From Sphaerotilus sulfidivorans (GTDB lineage: Bacteria > Pseudomonadota > Gammaproteobacteria > Burkholderiales > Burkholderiaceae_C): a stretch of DNA of 64,000 nt. The stretch is taken from positions 124,001-188,000 of the forward strand of contig NZ_JACCPY010000001.1 in the NCBI RefSeq assembly GCF_013426975.1, written 5' to 3'. Positions 27,512 through 39,805 of the stretch are shown piece by piece. Within the stretch, counting starts at the first letter, position 1. The number at the start of each line of letters is the position of its first letter. The notes under the pieces are model-generated. The model searched no databases. It was not told the origin of the DNA and saw only the letters and a list, made by a program, of their open reading frames with translations. Made by a program: the position numbers and the translations under genes.

Positions 27512-28440
27512 TTGACGCGGCGGATGTCGGCCAGCCGGGTGCCACCGGCATACGAGATCGAGCTCTGCAGGTCTTCCTGCATCTCGCGCAGCGTGTCGGC
27601 CAGCCGGCCCTTGACGGGTTCGAGGATGCGCTTGCCCTCGACATGGCGGTACTCGCCCTTGTTGAAGTCGCTGGCCGAGCCGTAGTACTCCTTGTAGAGC
27701 CGGCCGTCGACCTCGACCGTCTTGCCCGGCGACTCCTCGTGGCCGGCGAAGAGCGAGCCGATCATCACCATGGCCGCACCGAAGCGCACGCTCTTGGCGA
27801 TGTCGCCGTGGTGACGGATGCCGCCGTCGGCGATGATCGGCTTCGTCGCCACCCTCGCGCACCACTTCAGCGCCGAAAGCTGCCAGCCGCCGGTGCCGAA
27901 GCCGGTCTTCAGCCGGGTGATGCAGACCTTGCCCGGGCCGATGCCGACCTTGGTGGCGTCGGCGCCCCAGTTCTCCAGGTCGATCACCGCCTCGGGCGTG
28001 CCGACATTGCCGGCGATGACGAAGGCCTGCGGCAGCCGCGCCTTGATGTGCTCGATGGTGCGGCGCACCGATTCGGCGTGCCCGTGCGCGATGTCGATGG
28101 TGATGTAGTCGGCGCCCAGGCCCTCGGCGGCGAGGCGGTCGATCACCGCGAAGTCGTGCGGCTTCACGCCCGAGCTGATCGAGACGAACAGGCCCTGCTC
28201 GCGCATCGAGCGCGCGAAGGCGACCGTGTCGAGGTCGAAGCGATGCATCACGTAGAAATGGCCGTTCGCCGCCAGCCAGGCGGCCAGCGGCGCGTCGAGC
28301 ACCGTTCTCATGTTGGCCGGCACCACCGGCAGGTGGAAGCGGCGGCCGCCGAAGACGACGGAGGTGTCGCACTCGCTGCGGCTGTCCACGCGGCACTGGC
28401 GCGGCAGCAGCAGCACATTGTCGTAGTCGAAGATGTCCAT
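27463..28440 (-). CDS. guaC: GMP reductase
   Basis: Reduces GMP to IMP and ammonia with NADPH. The 325-residue protein belongs to the IMPDH/GMPR barrel family without CBS domains. It begins [16 protein letters not shown], and has [11 protein letters not shown], the active-site loop [17 protein letters not shown] with the reactive cysteine, and [14 protein letters not shown]. The ATG at 28440 gives a normal length. It sits inverted between the CHASE2 and caspase genes, breaking what might otherwise be one signalling cluster; 286 bases separate it from the divergent caspase gene. Confidence 0.93.
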   Translation of the reverse strand: MDIFDYDNVLLLPRQCRVDSRSECDTSVVFGGRRFHLPVVPANMRTVLDAPLAAWLAANGHFYVMHRFDLDTVAFARSMREQGLFVSISSGVKPHDFAVIDRLAAEGLGADYITIDIAHGHAESVRRTIEHIKARLPQAFVIAGNVGTPEAVIDLENWGADATKVGIGPGKVCITRLKTGFGTGGWQLSALKWCARVATKPIIADGGIRHHGDIAKSVRFGAAMVMIGSLFAGHEESPGKTVEVDGRLYKEYYGSASDFNKGEYRHVEGKRILEPVKGRLADTLREMQEDLQSSISYAGGTRLADIRRVNYVILGGDNAGEHLLM

Positions 28441-28726
28441 GACGGGAAAGGCTCTCGGAGTCGGTGGGGTGCGGCGACGGGAATGCAGTGCCGCCGCAGG
28501 ACTGCGAGCGCTTGACCTGGGGACCGGTCGAAGGCGGCTGGGGAAGCCGCCGGCACCGGGCCGCAGAATTTGGGCCCGATGAACGATTCTACGCGGGGTC
28601 GTGACATCTTCGGCGCCACGAATTGGCATCTGCACGCCCGCCCGATGGACAGAAAAGCGCCGGAATTCTCCACTTCCATCCTCGATCAAGATTTCAGATC
28701 GGGACACATCAGGAAGGAAACCGCGC

Positions 28727-29688
<962 letters not shown>

Positions 29689-29692
<4 letters not shown>

Positions 29693-31557
29693 GCGCGGAC
29701 ACGGACGCCGCCACGGCCGCCCCACCCGCCCGGCCGACGCTGAGCGTGCTGGTGCGTGCCGGCGATCTGCGCGGCCTCGCGCTGCCGCTGCTGGTCGGGC
29801 AGCATGAGCAGGATCCGATCGCCGGACCGCAGGCGCTGATCGACCAGACGCTCGACGGCGCCCTGAGCGATCGCCATCGGCTCGGCCTGTACGCCGGCCC
29901 GATCGGCACCGCGACCGTGGTGCTGCGCGGCGGCCAGAGCGACAGCGAGCCGCTGCGCGGCGCGGTCGTGACCGGACTCGGGCCCTATGACGGCACGCTG
30001 GGCAGCCTCGGCCTGACCGAGGCGGTGCGCACCGGCGCGCTGCGTCTGCTGCTGCAGGTGCGCGACCAGCTCGGCCCCGGCCCGCGCGCCTTCACGCTGG
30101 GCACGCTGCTGCTGGGCAGCAACTCGGCCGCGAATCTGGGCCTGGAGACCGTGGTCGAGGCGCTGGTGCTCGGGGTGCTGCAGGCCAGCCAGCGCTTCGC
30201 CGAGGTGGCCGGCAGCGCCATCCGCATCGCTCGTCTCGAGCTGGTCGAGCTTCGCCCCGACCTGGCGCAGGCGGCGGCGGAGCAGCTCGACCGGCTGGCG
30301 CCGCGGCTGCAGCGGCTGGCCGAGCACGGCGGCCTGACGCTGGACTGGCAAGGCACGCTGCTGCGCAGCCGCGGCCATCGTGTGCGTGCCGCCTCGGGCT
30401 CGACCGTCCATGGCGGCTCGAACGCGGCCGGCACCGCTGGCAGCTACTGGCCGCGGCTGCTGGTGCGCACACGCGCCGACGGCGCGCTGGACTATCTGCA
30501 CCTGGGCGCACGGGCACGCGCCGAGGCGGTCGGCCAGCCGCTGCAGCCCGGTCTGCTCGATGCGCTGCTGCGCCCGGCAGACATCGCTGGCGCGCCGGGC
30601 TGGGATGCCGAGCTGGGCCGAACGCTCTTCCATCTGCTGGTGCCGCCGGACTTCCGGGAAACCGTGCGCCAGCTGTCGCGCGCGGTGCTGGTGGTCGATG
30701 CGCACAGCGCCGCGGTGCCCTGGGAGCTGCTGCTGGCCGAAGATCCTGCCATCGGCCCGGCCGAGCCTCTGGCGCTGCGCATGCCGCTGGTGCGCCAGCT
30801 CGCCAGCAGCAGCTTTCGCCGCCAGGTGCGGCGCAGTCCGGGCCAGGCGGCGCTGGTCATCGGCAATCCCTCCACGCTCACCCGCAGCGGTCAAGGCAGC
30901 GGCGACCCGCTCGAGCCCCTGCCCGAAGCGGCCGAGGAGGCGACGCAGATCCACCGGCTGCTGCAGGACTGCGGCCAGGCGTCGACGCTGCTGGTCGGCG
31001 AAGAGGCCCTGGCGGGCCGGGTGCTGCGCCAGCTCCATGCCCGGCCGCTGCATCTGCTGCATGTCAGCGCGCATGGCCGGCTGCCGGACGGCCCCGGCGG
31101 GCGCTGCGGCGTCATGCTCTCCGACGACCTGATGCTGACCGCCATCGAGATCGGCGCGATGGACCCGGTGCCGGAACTGGTCTTCCTGAACTGCTGCCAT
31201 CTCGGCCGTCTGGACGACGGCCGCACGACACCGCCGCAGCGCGCCGCCAGCCTGGCGCAGACGCTGATCGACATCGGCGTGCGCTGCGTGCTGGTGGCGG
31301 GCTGGGCGGTCAGCGACGCGGGCGCGGCACAGTTCGGCACCACCTTCTACCGCGAGCTGCTGCAGCACGGGCGGCCCTTCGGCGAAGCGGTCTTCCGGGC
31401 TCGGCAGAGCGCGCGCGAACGGGCCCTGGCGGGCGACCTGAGCTGGGGCGCCTTCCAGGCCTACGGCGATCCGGCCTGGACGGCGGTGCGGCCGGCACGG
31501 CCGTCCGCACCGGTCAGCATCAGGTCAGCGCCCGCAGCCGGGCGCCCGCGCCGCTGA
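29689..31557 (+). CDS. CHAT-domain protease with M17-like N-terminal domain
   Basis: A 622-residue protein coupled to the caspase gene by a TTGA overlap; the TTG at 29689 is the assigned start, with a GTG at 29749 as alternative. The C-terminal half (about 320-590) is a CHAT caspase-like protease with His462 in LHVSAHG and Cys503 in FLNCCHLG. Residues about 17-120 look like the N-terminal macro-type domain of M17 leucyl aminopeptidases (LYAGPIGTATVVL, VVTGLGPYDGTLG, EAVRTGALR). The middle is unassigned. Two caspase-fold proteases in one operon suggests a cascade or shared substrate. The last 38 bases overlap the convergent gene. Confidence 0.82.
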
Positions 31558-32221
31558 CCCGGCGGTCGTTCATGCCGGGCGGCAGCGGCACCACACGCCG
31601 GCGCCGCTCGGACGGCAGGTCGACACCGCCCTCGTCCGCGCCGGTGCCGCTGACCCCGGTGCCGCGCAGCGCCAGCCGCACCGGACCGGCACGGCGCCCC
31701 TCGGCCGCCACCGCCGAGCGCGAGACCGGCGGCAGACGCTCCACCCGCGCCTGCAGCCGCGCACGCGCCGCATCCGACTCCTCGAGCAGGCCGAGCAGCT
31801 GGGCCACTTCGGCACGCGCGGCCGCGAGCTGGCTGCGCAGCGCCTCGACCTCCCGGCGATGCGCCGCGCGCTCGCCGCCGATCTGCCGGTCCTGCTGCAC
31901 CAGCTGCTGGCCCAGGGCCTGCTCGACATGACGGCGCGCCGCCTGCAGCGCCTCGATCTCGCGCTGCAGCTCGGCCTCGCGCCAGACCGCCTCGTCGCGC
32001 ACCTGGCGCAGCGCGGGCAATTCGCCCTCGAGCGCCTGCAGCCGCGCCTGATGCTCGTCGAGCCAGTGGTCCTGCTCGGTCCAGCACTGGCGCTGGTGCG
32101 CATCGAGATGCGCGCGCACCCGCTGCCGGGTCAGCAGATGCATGCCGCCCGCGCCCGCCAGCAGCAGCCCCGCCGCAGTCGCCAGCCCGCCCAGTCCATG
32201 CCACAGTGCCATCGCTTCCAT
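31520..32221 (-). CDS. Membrane-anchored coiled-coil protein, unknown function
   Basis: Not recognised. The 233-residue protein has one N-terminal hydrophobic helix (about 6-30, LWHGLGGLATAAGLLLAGAG) and then a long coiled coil rich in E, Q, R and A (about 45-175), followed by a basic C-terminal tail ending ARLRALT. The ATG at 32221 puts the membrane helix first; the open frame continues 171 bases upstream through an AT-rich, promoter-like stretch and was not used. It converges on the CHAT gene with a 38-base overlap and diverges from the degenerate GGDEF/EAL gene. Confidence 0.65.
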   Translation of the reverse strand: MEAMALWHGLGGLATAAGLLLAGAGGMHLLTRQRVRAHLDAHQRQCWTEQDHWLDEHQARLQALEGELPALRQVRDEAVWREAELQREIEALQAARRHVEQALGQQLVQQDRQIGGERAAHRREVEALRSQLAAARAEVAQLLGLLEESDAARARLQARVERLPPVSRSAVAAEGRRAGPVRLALRGTGVSGTGADEGGVDLPSERRRRVVPLPPGMNDRRVSGAGARLRALT

Positions 32222-32240
32222 GTCGCCCTTGGCCTCCCGC

Positions 32241-32271
32241 AAGTAACAAAAAGAAACAAATTGAATGATGC
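32241..32271. promoter_or_regulatory. AT-rich divergent promoter region
   Basis: A 30-base AT-rich stretch (AAGTAACAAAAAGAAACAAA and following ATTGAATGATG) in the gap between two divergent genes. Such low-GC islands in this window mark promoters. Exact hexamers cannot be assigned. Confidence 0.4.
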
Positions 32272-32418
32272 CCGGGGCCTGGCGGAACATCTTGAAGAGA
32301 GCCTGAGCACATGCCGCCGCCCCCCCGCCCTGCAAGCGGAACACAAGGACAGGAGCGCCCCGGGCTGCTACCTTGGCTGGCATCGCTTTCAACCGGAAAC
32401 CGCCGGAACCTTGACCTC

Positions 32419-33861
32419 ATGAACCAGCTGCGCATCGTGGTGATGGAAGACGGGCCGCTGCAGGAGCAGGACCATGACGCGACGCTGCGTCATCTGGGCC
32501 TGATCGATGCCCGCACCGGTCTGCCGCACCGTGACCTGCTTCTCGACCGGCTCGGCCAGGCGGTGGCCTCGGTCAGCCGGGGTGGCGCGGCCTTCGCGCT
32601 GATGTGCATCGGCATCTCGGTGCTGCCCGGGCCACCCGGCCCCAGCCGGGCCGAACCCGAGGCGCTGCGCGACGAGTTCGCGCATCAGCTGCTGGCGATG
32701 AGCCGCCATACCGACAGCTTCGCGCTCAGCGGCCCGGACGAGTTCCTGGCGCTGATTCCCGGCAATCCATCGGTCGGCGGCCTGATGACGATGGGCCAGA
32801 AGATGGCCGCGGGCTTCGCCGGACGGCTGCAGGTGCACATCGGCGTGGCGCTGTGCCCGCGCCATGCGGCCGATGCCGGCGTGCTGCTGCAGCAGGCCTG
32901 CGCCGCGCTGGAGCAGGCCCGCGGCGCACAGGTCATCACCGCGCTGTACGAGCCGCGCGGCCTGGGCACCGCCAGCCGCTGCGAACCCGCGCCGGAGCCC
33001 GAGGACGAGGCCTGCACACCCGGCTTCGTGCCGGTGATCGACCTGCAGGAAGGCGGGCTGCTGCGACTGCAGATCGTGGCCGGCGCCGGTGGCCCGGGCA
33101 GCGGCAGCAGCACCGACTTCGCACCGACCTCGATCGGCGCGCCGCCACGCCAGGACCGCAGCCAGCAGCAGCATCAGCTGCTCGGCCTGCTGGACCGGGC
33201 GCTGCAGGCCGCCAGCGGCTGGCGCCGCCAAGGCCTGAAGGTCAGGCTGTCGCTGCCGCTGCCCGGCCGGCTGCTGGACGAACCGACGCTCGCACCCGCG
33301 CTGCTGGCCCTGCTCGACCGCCACCGCTGGCCGGCACCCGACCTGACGGTCGAGGCCCGCAGCGCCGCGATCATGCAGCGCGGCGCCGAGGTGATCGAGG
33401 CGCTGAGCAGCGCCGGCGTGCCGCTGTCGATCGACGACGAGGGCGACGGCATGGCACTGCATCTGGCGATGGCCGCCCCGGCCAGCGTGGCCGAGCTGAA
33501 GTTCGACTCCACCTCGCTGGGCCTGCTGCGCAGCGAGGCCCAGCGCATCGCGGTGGTGCGTGCGCTGGTCGCACTGGCACAGGGCTGGCAGGCGCGGGTG
33601 GTGGCCACCGGCGTCGACGATCTGCTGACCCGCGCCTGGCTGGCCGAGCTGGGCTGCGATGCGGCCCAGGGCCCGGCCTGCGGACGCGAGCTGCCCGCCG
33701 ATCAGGTGCCTGCCTGGTGCGCCGGCCGCTCGGGGCCGCCGGGCCTGTCGACGAACACCGCCGCGACTCAGGCCACGATGCCCGCCTCGGCCGCGGGATC
33801 CAGGCTGGCACACGGCCAGAGCGGCGGCGCCAGCGCGGCAGAAGGCTCGCGGCCGCGCTGA
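32419..33861 (+). CDS. Degenerate GGDEF-EAL protein (probable c-di-GMP effector or decoy)
   Basis: Cytoplasmic protein of 480 residues laid out like a GGDEF-EAL protein but with both active sites lost. The GGDEF position reads SGPDEFLAL near residue 110. The EAL half starts near 255 and has VEARSAAIM and DDEGDGMALH in place of EALLR and DDFGTGYSS. So neither synthesis nor hydrolysis of c-di-GMP is expected; it could bind a nucleotide or a partner. The ATG at 32419 follows homology. The C-terminal 40 residues are low complexity and overlap the convergent thiDE end by 94 bases. Confidence 0.72.
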   Translation: MNQLRIVVMEDGPLQEQDHDATLRHLGLIDARTGLPHRDLLLDRLGQAVASVSRGGAAFALMCIGISVLPGPPGPSRAEPEALRDEFAHQLLAMSRHTDSFALSGPDEFLALIPGNPSVGGLMTMGQKMAAGFAGRLQVHIGVALCPRHAADAGVLLQQACAALEQARGAQVITALYEPRGLGTASRCEPAPEPEDEACTPGFVPVIDLQEGGLLRLQIVAGAGGPGSGSSTDFAPTSIGAPPRQDRSQQQHQLLGLLDRALQAASGWRRQGLKVRLSLPLPGRLLDEPTLAPALLALLDRHRWPAPDLTVEARSAAIMQRGAEVIEALSSAGVPLSIDDEGDGMALHLAMAAPASVAELKFDSTSLGLLRSEAQRIAVVRALVALAQGWQARVVATGVDDLLTRAWLAELGCDAAQGPACGRELPADQVPAWCAGRSGPPGLSTNTAATQATMPASAAGSRLAHGQSGGASAAEGSRPR

Positions 33862-35456
33862 CAGGCGGCGGCCATCCGCGCGAGCCGCTCACGCTGAGCG
33901 GCAGCCGGATCGGCATCCCCCGGCTGCGCGGCCAGCGCCCGCACCAGGCAGACATCGGCCGCGCCGGCGGCCATGACCGCCTCGACCTGCGTCTCATCCA
34001 GCACGCCGCCGATGCCGACCACCGGCACCGGCGCCATGCGCGCCCACCAGCCCAGGTTGTGCAGGCCCTGCGGCGTCCACGGCATGTCCTTGGTCGTCGT
34101 CGCCCAGACCGGGCCGCAGGCGACATAGGCCGGCTGCAGCGCGGTCGCGCGCGCCAGCTCCCACAGGCTGTGCGAGCTCAGGCCCAGCCGCAGCCCGCGC
34201 GCCTGCGCCGCGGCCAGCCGCGCGCGCCCGGCCGCGCCCAGCGCCAGCATGTCTTCCTGACCCAGGTGCAGCGCGATCGACGCCGCGTCCAGCCGGCCGG
34301 CCTCGATCGCGTCGAGCACCAGCGCGTGGTGGTCGTTGATCACCAGCACCGGGCGGCGCGCGGCCGGCAGCGCCGCGATCGCCGCCTGCGCCTGGCCGAT
34401 CTGCGCCTGCAGCGCCTCGGCGAAGGCTGCGTCGTCCAGGCCGCGGTGTGCGGTGCGCTTGATGCGCAGCTGCAGCGCGCACAGGCCCGCCACCTCGGCG
34501 GCGGCGGCCAGCAGCGGCGCGGCCTGCGCGAACGAGTCGCTGATCGCGTAGAGGCCGCCCGGCCACCGCTCGGGCGGTACGACCACCGGCCCCGGCGGCG
34601 TCTCGTCGCAGCCCAGGCGCGGCAGCCGGCGCGCATCGCCCGCGAAGCCCGCATCGAAGCCGACCGGCCCGGCGCCCTGGCCCGCCGCATGGCCGGCCGC
34701 GATCGCCGCGGTGGTCGCCATCTTGGCCAGCACCAGCGCGTCGGCGGTGACGAAGCCGCGCGCCATCGCCGCGGCGGCGCTGGTCGCGAAGGTGCAGCCG
34801 GTGCCGTGCGTGTGGCGTGCGTCCAGCCGCGGCAGCGCGAGCCAGCCGCGCGCCAGCGGCGTGTCGATCCAGTCGAGCGCATCGGCGCCGTCCGCGCTGT
34901 CGCCGCCGGTGATCGCCACCGCGCCGGCCCCGAGCGCACGCAGCGCCGCGGCCTGCGCCGGCACCTCGGCCGACGTCGCGGCGTCAGCAACGCCCAGCAG
35001 CCGTGCCGCCTCGCGCCGGTTCGGCGTGATCAGGTCGGCGCGCGGCAGCAGCCGCTCGCGGTAGGCCGCCAGCAGCGCGTCATCGCAGAAAGCCGCGCCG
35101 CCCGCGCTGGCGCCCAGCACCGGATCGACCACCAGGCGCACGCGCGGCCCGCCCTCGGCATCGAAGCGCGCCAGCCAGCGCATCAGCACCGCCACGCCCT
35201 CGGCGCTGCCGATCAGCCCGGTCTTGATGACGCTCGGGCGCAGGTCGGCCGCCAGCGCGGCGAGCTGTGCGTCGAGCACCTCGGCCGCCACCGGCACGAC
35301 GCGGTCGACGCCGAGCGAGTTCTGCGCGGTGATCGACGCGACCACCGGGCAGAGGTGGACCGCGCAGCCCTCGGCGGCCCGGGCGTCGGCGCTGAGACCT
35401 GCGCCGCCGCCGCTGTCGTTGCCGGCGACGCTCCAGAGAACAGGACGATCCGACAT
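33768..35456 (-). CDS. thiDE: Bifunctional ThiD-ThiE: HMP-P kinase and thiamine phosphate synthase
   Basis: Fusion protein of about 562 residues that phosphorylates hydroxymethylpyrimidine phosphate and joins it to the thiazole phosphate. The ThiD half (about 1-270) has VAGNDSGGGAG, ITAQNSLGV and HTHGTGCTFATS. The ThiE half (about 305-525) has LYAISDS, LQLRIK, ND-HHALVLDAI and VVGIGGV. The last 35 residues are low complexity. The ATG at 35456 starts 8 residues before the ThiD core; a GTG at 35471 overlapping the thiG stop as GTGA is the alternative. It is last in the riboswitch-controlled thiamine operon. Confidence 0.92.
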   Translation of the reverse strand: MSDRPVLWSVAGNDSGGGAGLSADARAAEGCAVHLCPVVASITAQNSLGVDRVVPVAAEVLDAQLAALAADLRPSVIKTGLIGSAEGVAVLMRWLARFDAEGGPRVRLVVDPVLGASAGGAAFCDDALLAAYRERLLPRADLITPNRREAARLLGVADAATSAEVPAQAAALRALGAGAVAITGGDSADGADALDWIDTPLARGWLALPRLDARHTHGTGCTFATSAAAAMARGFVTADALVLAKMATTAAIAAGHAAGQGAGPVGFDAGFAGDARRLPRLGCDETPPGPVVVPPERWPGGLYAISDSFAQAAPLLAAAAEVAGLCALQLRIKRTAHRGLDDAAFAEALQAQIGQAQAAIAALPAARRPVLVINDHHALVLDAIEAGRLDAASIALHLGQEDMLALGAAGRARLAAAQARGLRLGLSSHSLWELARATALQPAYVACGPVWATTTKDMPWTPQGLHNLGWWARMAPVPVVGIGGVLDETQVEAVMAAGAADVCLVRALAAQPGDADPAAAQRERLARMAAACQRGREPSAALAPPLWPCASLDPAAEAGIVA

Positions 35457-35467
35457 CCGTGCGGCCG

Positions 35468-36289
35468 TCACAGCAGGAAGGGCCGGCCGCTGACCGGCGT
35501 GGTCGCCACCGCCATCGCCTGCGGCGCCATCACGCCGGCCTCGAAGCCGAGCCGCCCGGCCTGCACCGCGCGCCCGAAGGCGGCGGCCATGCGCACCGGG
35601 TCGCGCGCCTGCGACACCGCCGAGTTCAGCAGCACCGCGTCATAGCCCAGCTCCATCGCCTGCACCGCATGCGCGGGCGCGCCGATGCCGGCGTCGACGA
35701 TCAGGGGCACATGCGGCAGCCGCTCGCGCAGCGTGCGCAGCGCCCACGGATTGATCAGGCCCTGGCCGGAGCCGATCGGCGCGCCCCAGGGCATCAGCAC
35801 CTCGCAGCCCACGTCGAGCAGGCGCTGGCAGGTGACGAGGTCGTCGGTGCAGTACGGGAAGACCTGGAAGCCCTCGCGCACCAGCTCCTCGGCGGCCAGC
35901 ACCAGCTCCCACGGGTCGGGCTGCAGCGTCTGCTCGTCGCCGACGACTTCCAGCTTGATCCAGGCGGTGCCGTACAGCTCTCTGGCCATGTGCGACAGCT
36001 CGACCGCCTCGCGGGCGGTGCGGCAGCCGGCGGTGTTGGGCAGCAGGCGTGCGCCCTGCTCGCGCAGCGCCGAGCGGATCGCGGCGATGTGGCCGTTGTC
36101 GCCGCCACCCTCGCCCGCATGGACGCGGCGCAGGCCGACGGTGACCACCTCGGTGCCCGAGGCGACGATGGCCTCGTGCAGCGCCTGCGGCGAGGGATAG
36201 CCGGCGGTGCCGAGCAGCAGGCGGCTGTTCAGCGTGACGCCGTAGGCGTGCCAGGCGGACGGGTTCAGCGTGGCATTCAGGGCGCTCAT
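35468..36289 (-). CDS. thiG: Thiazole synthase ThiG
   Basis: Forms the thiazole ring of thiamine from deoxyxylulose phosphate, dehydroglycine and ThiS-thiocarboxylate. The 273-residue barrel protein has SRLLLGTAGYPSP, WIKLEVVGD with the imine-forming lysine, and the phosphate-binding LIVDAGIGAPAHAVQAMELG. It lies 6 bases after thiS and just before thiD/E in the operon. ThiO supplies dehydroglycine, so this is the aerobic pathway. Confidence 0.96.
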   Translation of the reverse strand: MSALNATLNPSAWHAYGVTLNSRLLLGTAGYPSPQALHEAIVASGTEVVTVGLRRVHAGEGGGDNGHIAAIRSALREQGARLLPNTAGCRTAREAVELSHMARELYGTAWIKLEVVGDEQTLQPDPWELVLAAEELVREGFQVFPYCTDDLVTCQRLLDVGCEVLMPWGAPIGSGQGLINPWALRTLRERLPHVPLIVDAGIGAPAHAVQAMELGYDAVLLNSAVSQARDPVRMAAAFGRAVQAGRLGFEAGVMAPQAMAVATTPVSGRPFLL

Positions 36290-36295
36290 GGCGTT

Positions 36296-36496
36296 TCAGC
36301 CTCCGACGATGGGTTGGAACAGCGTGACCGACTCGCCGTCGGCCAGCACCCGCGTGGCGCGGGCGGCGCGCGGCACATGGCGGCCATCGACCGCGCTGCC
36401 GACCGCCTCGGGCGCGTGGCCCAGGCGCTGCAGCAGCTCGGCCAGCGTCGTGCCCTCGGGCAGCTCGACGGGGTCGCCGTTGACGTGGATCTTCAT
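36296..36496 (-). CDS. thiS: Sulfur carrier protein ThiS
   Basis: Ubiquitin-like carrier of 66 residues that delivers sulfur as a C-terminal thiocarboxylate to ThiG. It begins MKIHVNGDPVELPEG and ends with the required Gly-Gly (FQPIVGG). Its ATG overlaps the thiO stop as ATGA. No thiF is seen in this window, so adenylation must be done by an enzyme encoded elsewhere. Confidence 0.95.
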   Translation of the reverse strand: MKIHVNGDPVELPEGTTLAELLQRLGHAPEAVGSAVDGRHVPRAARATRVLADGESVTLFQPIVGG

Positions 36497-37560
36497 GATG
36501 ACAAGGTCGTGTGTTGCAGCGCCTGCTCGATCAGGGCCGGCGCGAGCAGCCAGCCGTGGCGGAACAGGCCGTTGATCGCGACGCGGCCGGGTTCGATGTC
36601 GAGCCGCGGCGCGTTGTCGGGCAGCGCCGGGCGCAGATTGGTTTCCATGTGCAGGATGCGCGCCTCGGCCAGCGCCGGCAGCACGCTGTGCGCGGCGGCC
36701 ATCAGCTCGACCGCGCTGCGCAGGCTCACCGGCGAGCGGTCCTCGCTCTCGATCTCGCTGGCGCCGATGACGATGCGATCGTCCGGCCGCGGCACGATGT
36801 AGACCCGGTGGCGCGCATGCAGCAGCCGCAAGGGGCGCGACAGCAGCACGCCCGGCGCATGCAGCCAGATCACCTCGCCGCGCACGCCGCGCAGGGTCGC
36901 CACCTGCGGCCGCGCGCCCAGGCCGCGCACGTCGAAGACGAGGTCGAAGCCGTGCGCCGTGCCGTCGTCCAGCGTGATCGTGCCGGGCGCGGTCGAGGCC
37001 ACCGCGCGGCCCCAGTGCCAGCGCACCTCGCGGGCCAGGGCGCATAGCGCCGGCAGCAGCGCCTGCGGCATGACCTGGCCCTCGCCGTCGAGGAACCAGG
37101 CGTGCAGGCCCGGCAGCAGCGCGGGCTCGAGGTCGAGCAGCGCCGGGCGGGTCAGCCGGCGCGGCTCGGGCAGACCGGCCGGCGCGGTCGACAGGCGCGC
37201 GAGCACCCGCTGCGCCGCGCCCAGGTCCGGCCCGTGGGCCAGCATCAGGCTGCCGCGCTGGCGGAAATAGCGCGTCGCATCGCCCTGACCGTCGAGTGCG
37301 GCCAGCCGCTGCGCGACCTCGGCCCACAGCGGCACCGAGCGCAGGCCCAATGTCGCCACCTCCGGCCCGGCCGCGTCCAGCTCGGCCAGCGGGCTGAGCA
37401 TGCCGGCGGCGGTGAAGCCCGCCGGCCCCAGGCCGTCGCCGCGCGGCTCGGGCCCGGGAGCCGGGTCGAACACCTCGACCGCATGCCCGGCGTGCGAGAG
37501 CTGCCAGGCCAGCAGGCGGCCCAGCACGCCCGCGCCGGCGATGCCGATGCGCAGCAGCAT
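36493..37560 (-). CDS. thiO: Glycine oxidase ThiO (FAD-dependent)
   Basis: Oxidises glycine to the imine used by ThiG. The 355-residue protein opens with the FAD-binding dinucleotide fold IGIAGAGVLGRLLAW and shows FTAAGMLSPLAE, RGVRGEVIWL and a C-terminal NGLFRHGWLLAPA, all typical of ThiO. It sits 3 bases after thiC and overlaps thiS by ATGA. Its presence instead of thiH indicates oxygen-dependent thiazole synthesis. Confidence 0.94.
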   Translation of the reverse strand: MLLRIGIAGAGVLGRLLAWQLSHAGHAVEVFDPAPGPEPRGDGLGPAGFTAAGMLSPLAELDAAGPEVATLGLRSVPLWAEVAQRLAALDGQGDATRYFRQRGSLMLAHGPDLGAAQRVLARLSTAPAGLPEPRRLTRPALLDLEPALLPGLHAWFLDGEGQVMPQALLPALCALAREVRWHWGRAVASTAPGTITLDDGTAHGFDLVFDVRGLGARPQVATLRGVRGEVIWLHAPGVLLSRPLRLLHARHRVYIVPRPDDRIVIGASEIESEDRSPVSLRSAVELMAAAHSVLPALAEARILHMETNLRPALPDNAPRLDIEPGRVAINGLFRHGWLLAPALIEQALQHTTLSS

Positions 37561-37563
37561 GGC

Positions 37564-39435
<1,872 letters not shown>

Positions 39436-39531
39436 TCAGGCGGTCGGGTCGCGCTCCGAAGGGACTCCCGGGGCCGCGGTGCCGGTCGTCGCGAGAGAGG
39501 CGACGGACTGGCAGGGGCCGAGGTGCAGGCT

Positions 39532-39661
39532 CTTCTTACGCCGGTATTAACCGGGTCAAGTACAGCGGGTTCGGTCTTCGACCATCTCAGCACATCGGAT
39601 CCGCAAGACCTCGTCCCGGTCCGGGATGAGGCTTTGCCGACCCGGGGCACCCCGGAGCGTG
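39532..39661 (-). promoter_or_regulatory. TPP riboswitch (thi box)
   Basis: Read leftward, the leader has GGGGTGCCCCGGG, an extended hairpin arm (CATCCCGGACCGGGACG region), GTGCTGAGATGG, ACCCG, then TTGACCCGGTTAATACCGGCG. These are the conserved thi-box elements in order: helix P1/P2 start, CUGAGA pyrimidine-sensor loop, and the P4/P5 pyrophosphate sensor. It begins almost at the predicted transcription start and ends about 115 bases before thiC. The 388-base gap 39418-39805 is otherwise only leader and promoter. Confidence 0.95.
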
Positions 39662-39667
39662 GGGCGC

Positions 39668-39696
39668 ATTGTGGTGACATGCCCTCCAGGCGTCAA
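39668..39696 (-). promoter_or_regulatory. Sigma-70 promoter of the thiamine operon
   Basis: Read leftward, TTGACG (39696-39691), a 17-base spacer and CACAAT (39673-39668). The predicted start near 39661 falls at the 5' edge of the riboswitch, which makes this assignment strong. Confidence 0.75.
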
Positions 39697-39805
39697 GCCG
39701 GGGTCATGCAGCAACAGGTCCGTGTCACGATCGCGGTCCGCGCGCGGCCCGGCTCGCGCGTTGACCCACCTGAAGCCCCCTCGAAGAACGATCCCGCCGC
39801 CGCTG

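Noticed and set aside
32222-32392. N-terminal extension of the membrane coiled-coil gene to an ATG at 32392
   Set aside because: The extension would run through the AT-rich promoter-like stretch and push the membrane helix 57 residues into the protein.
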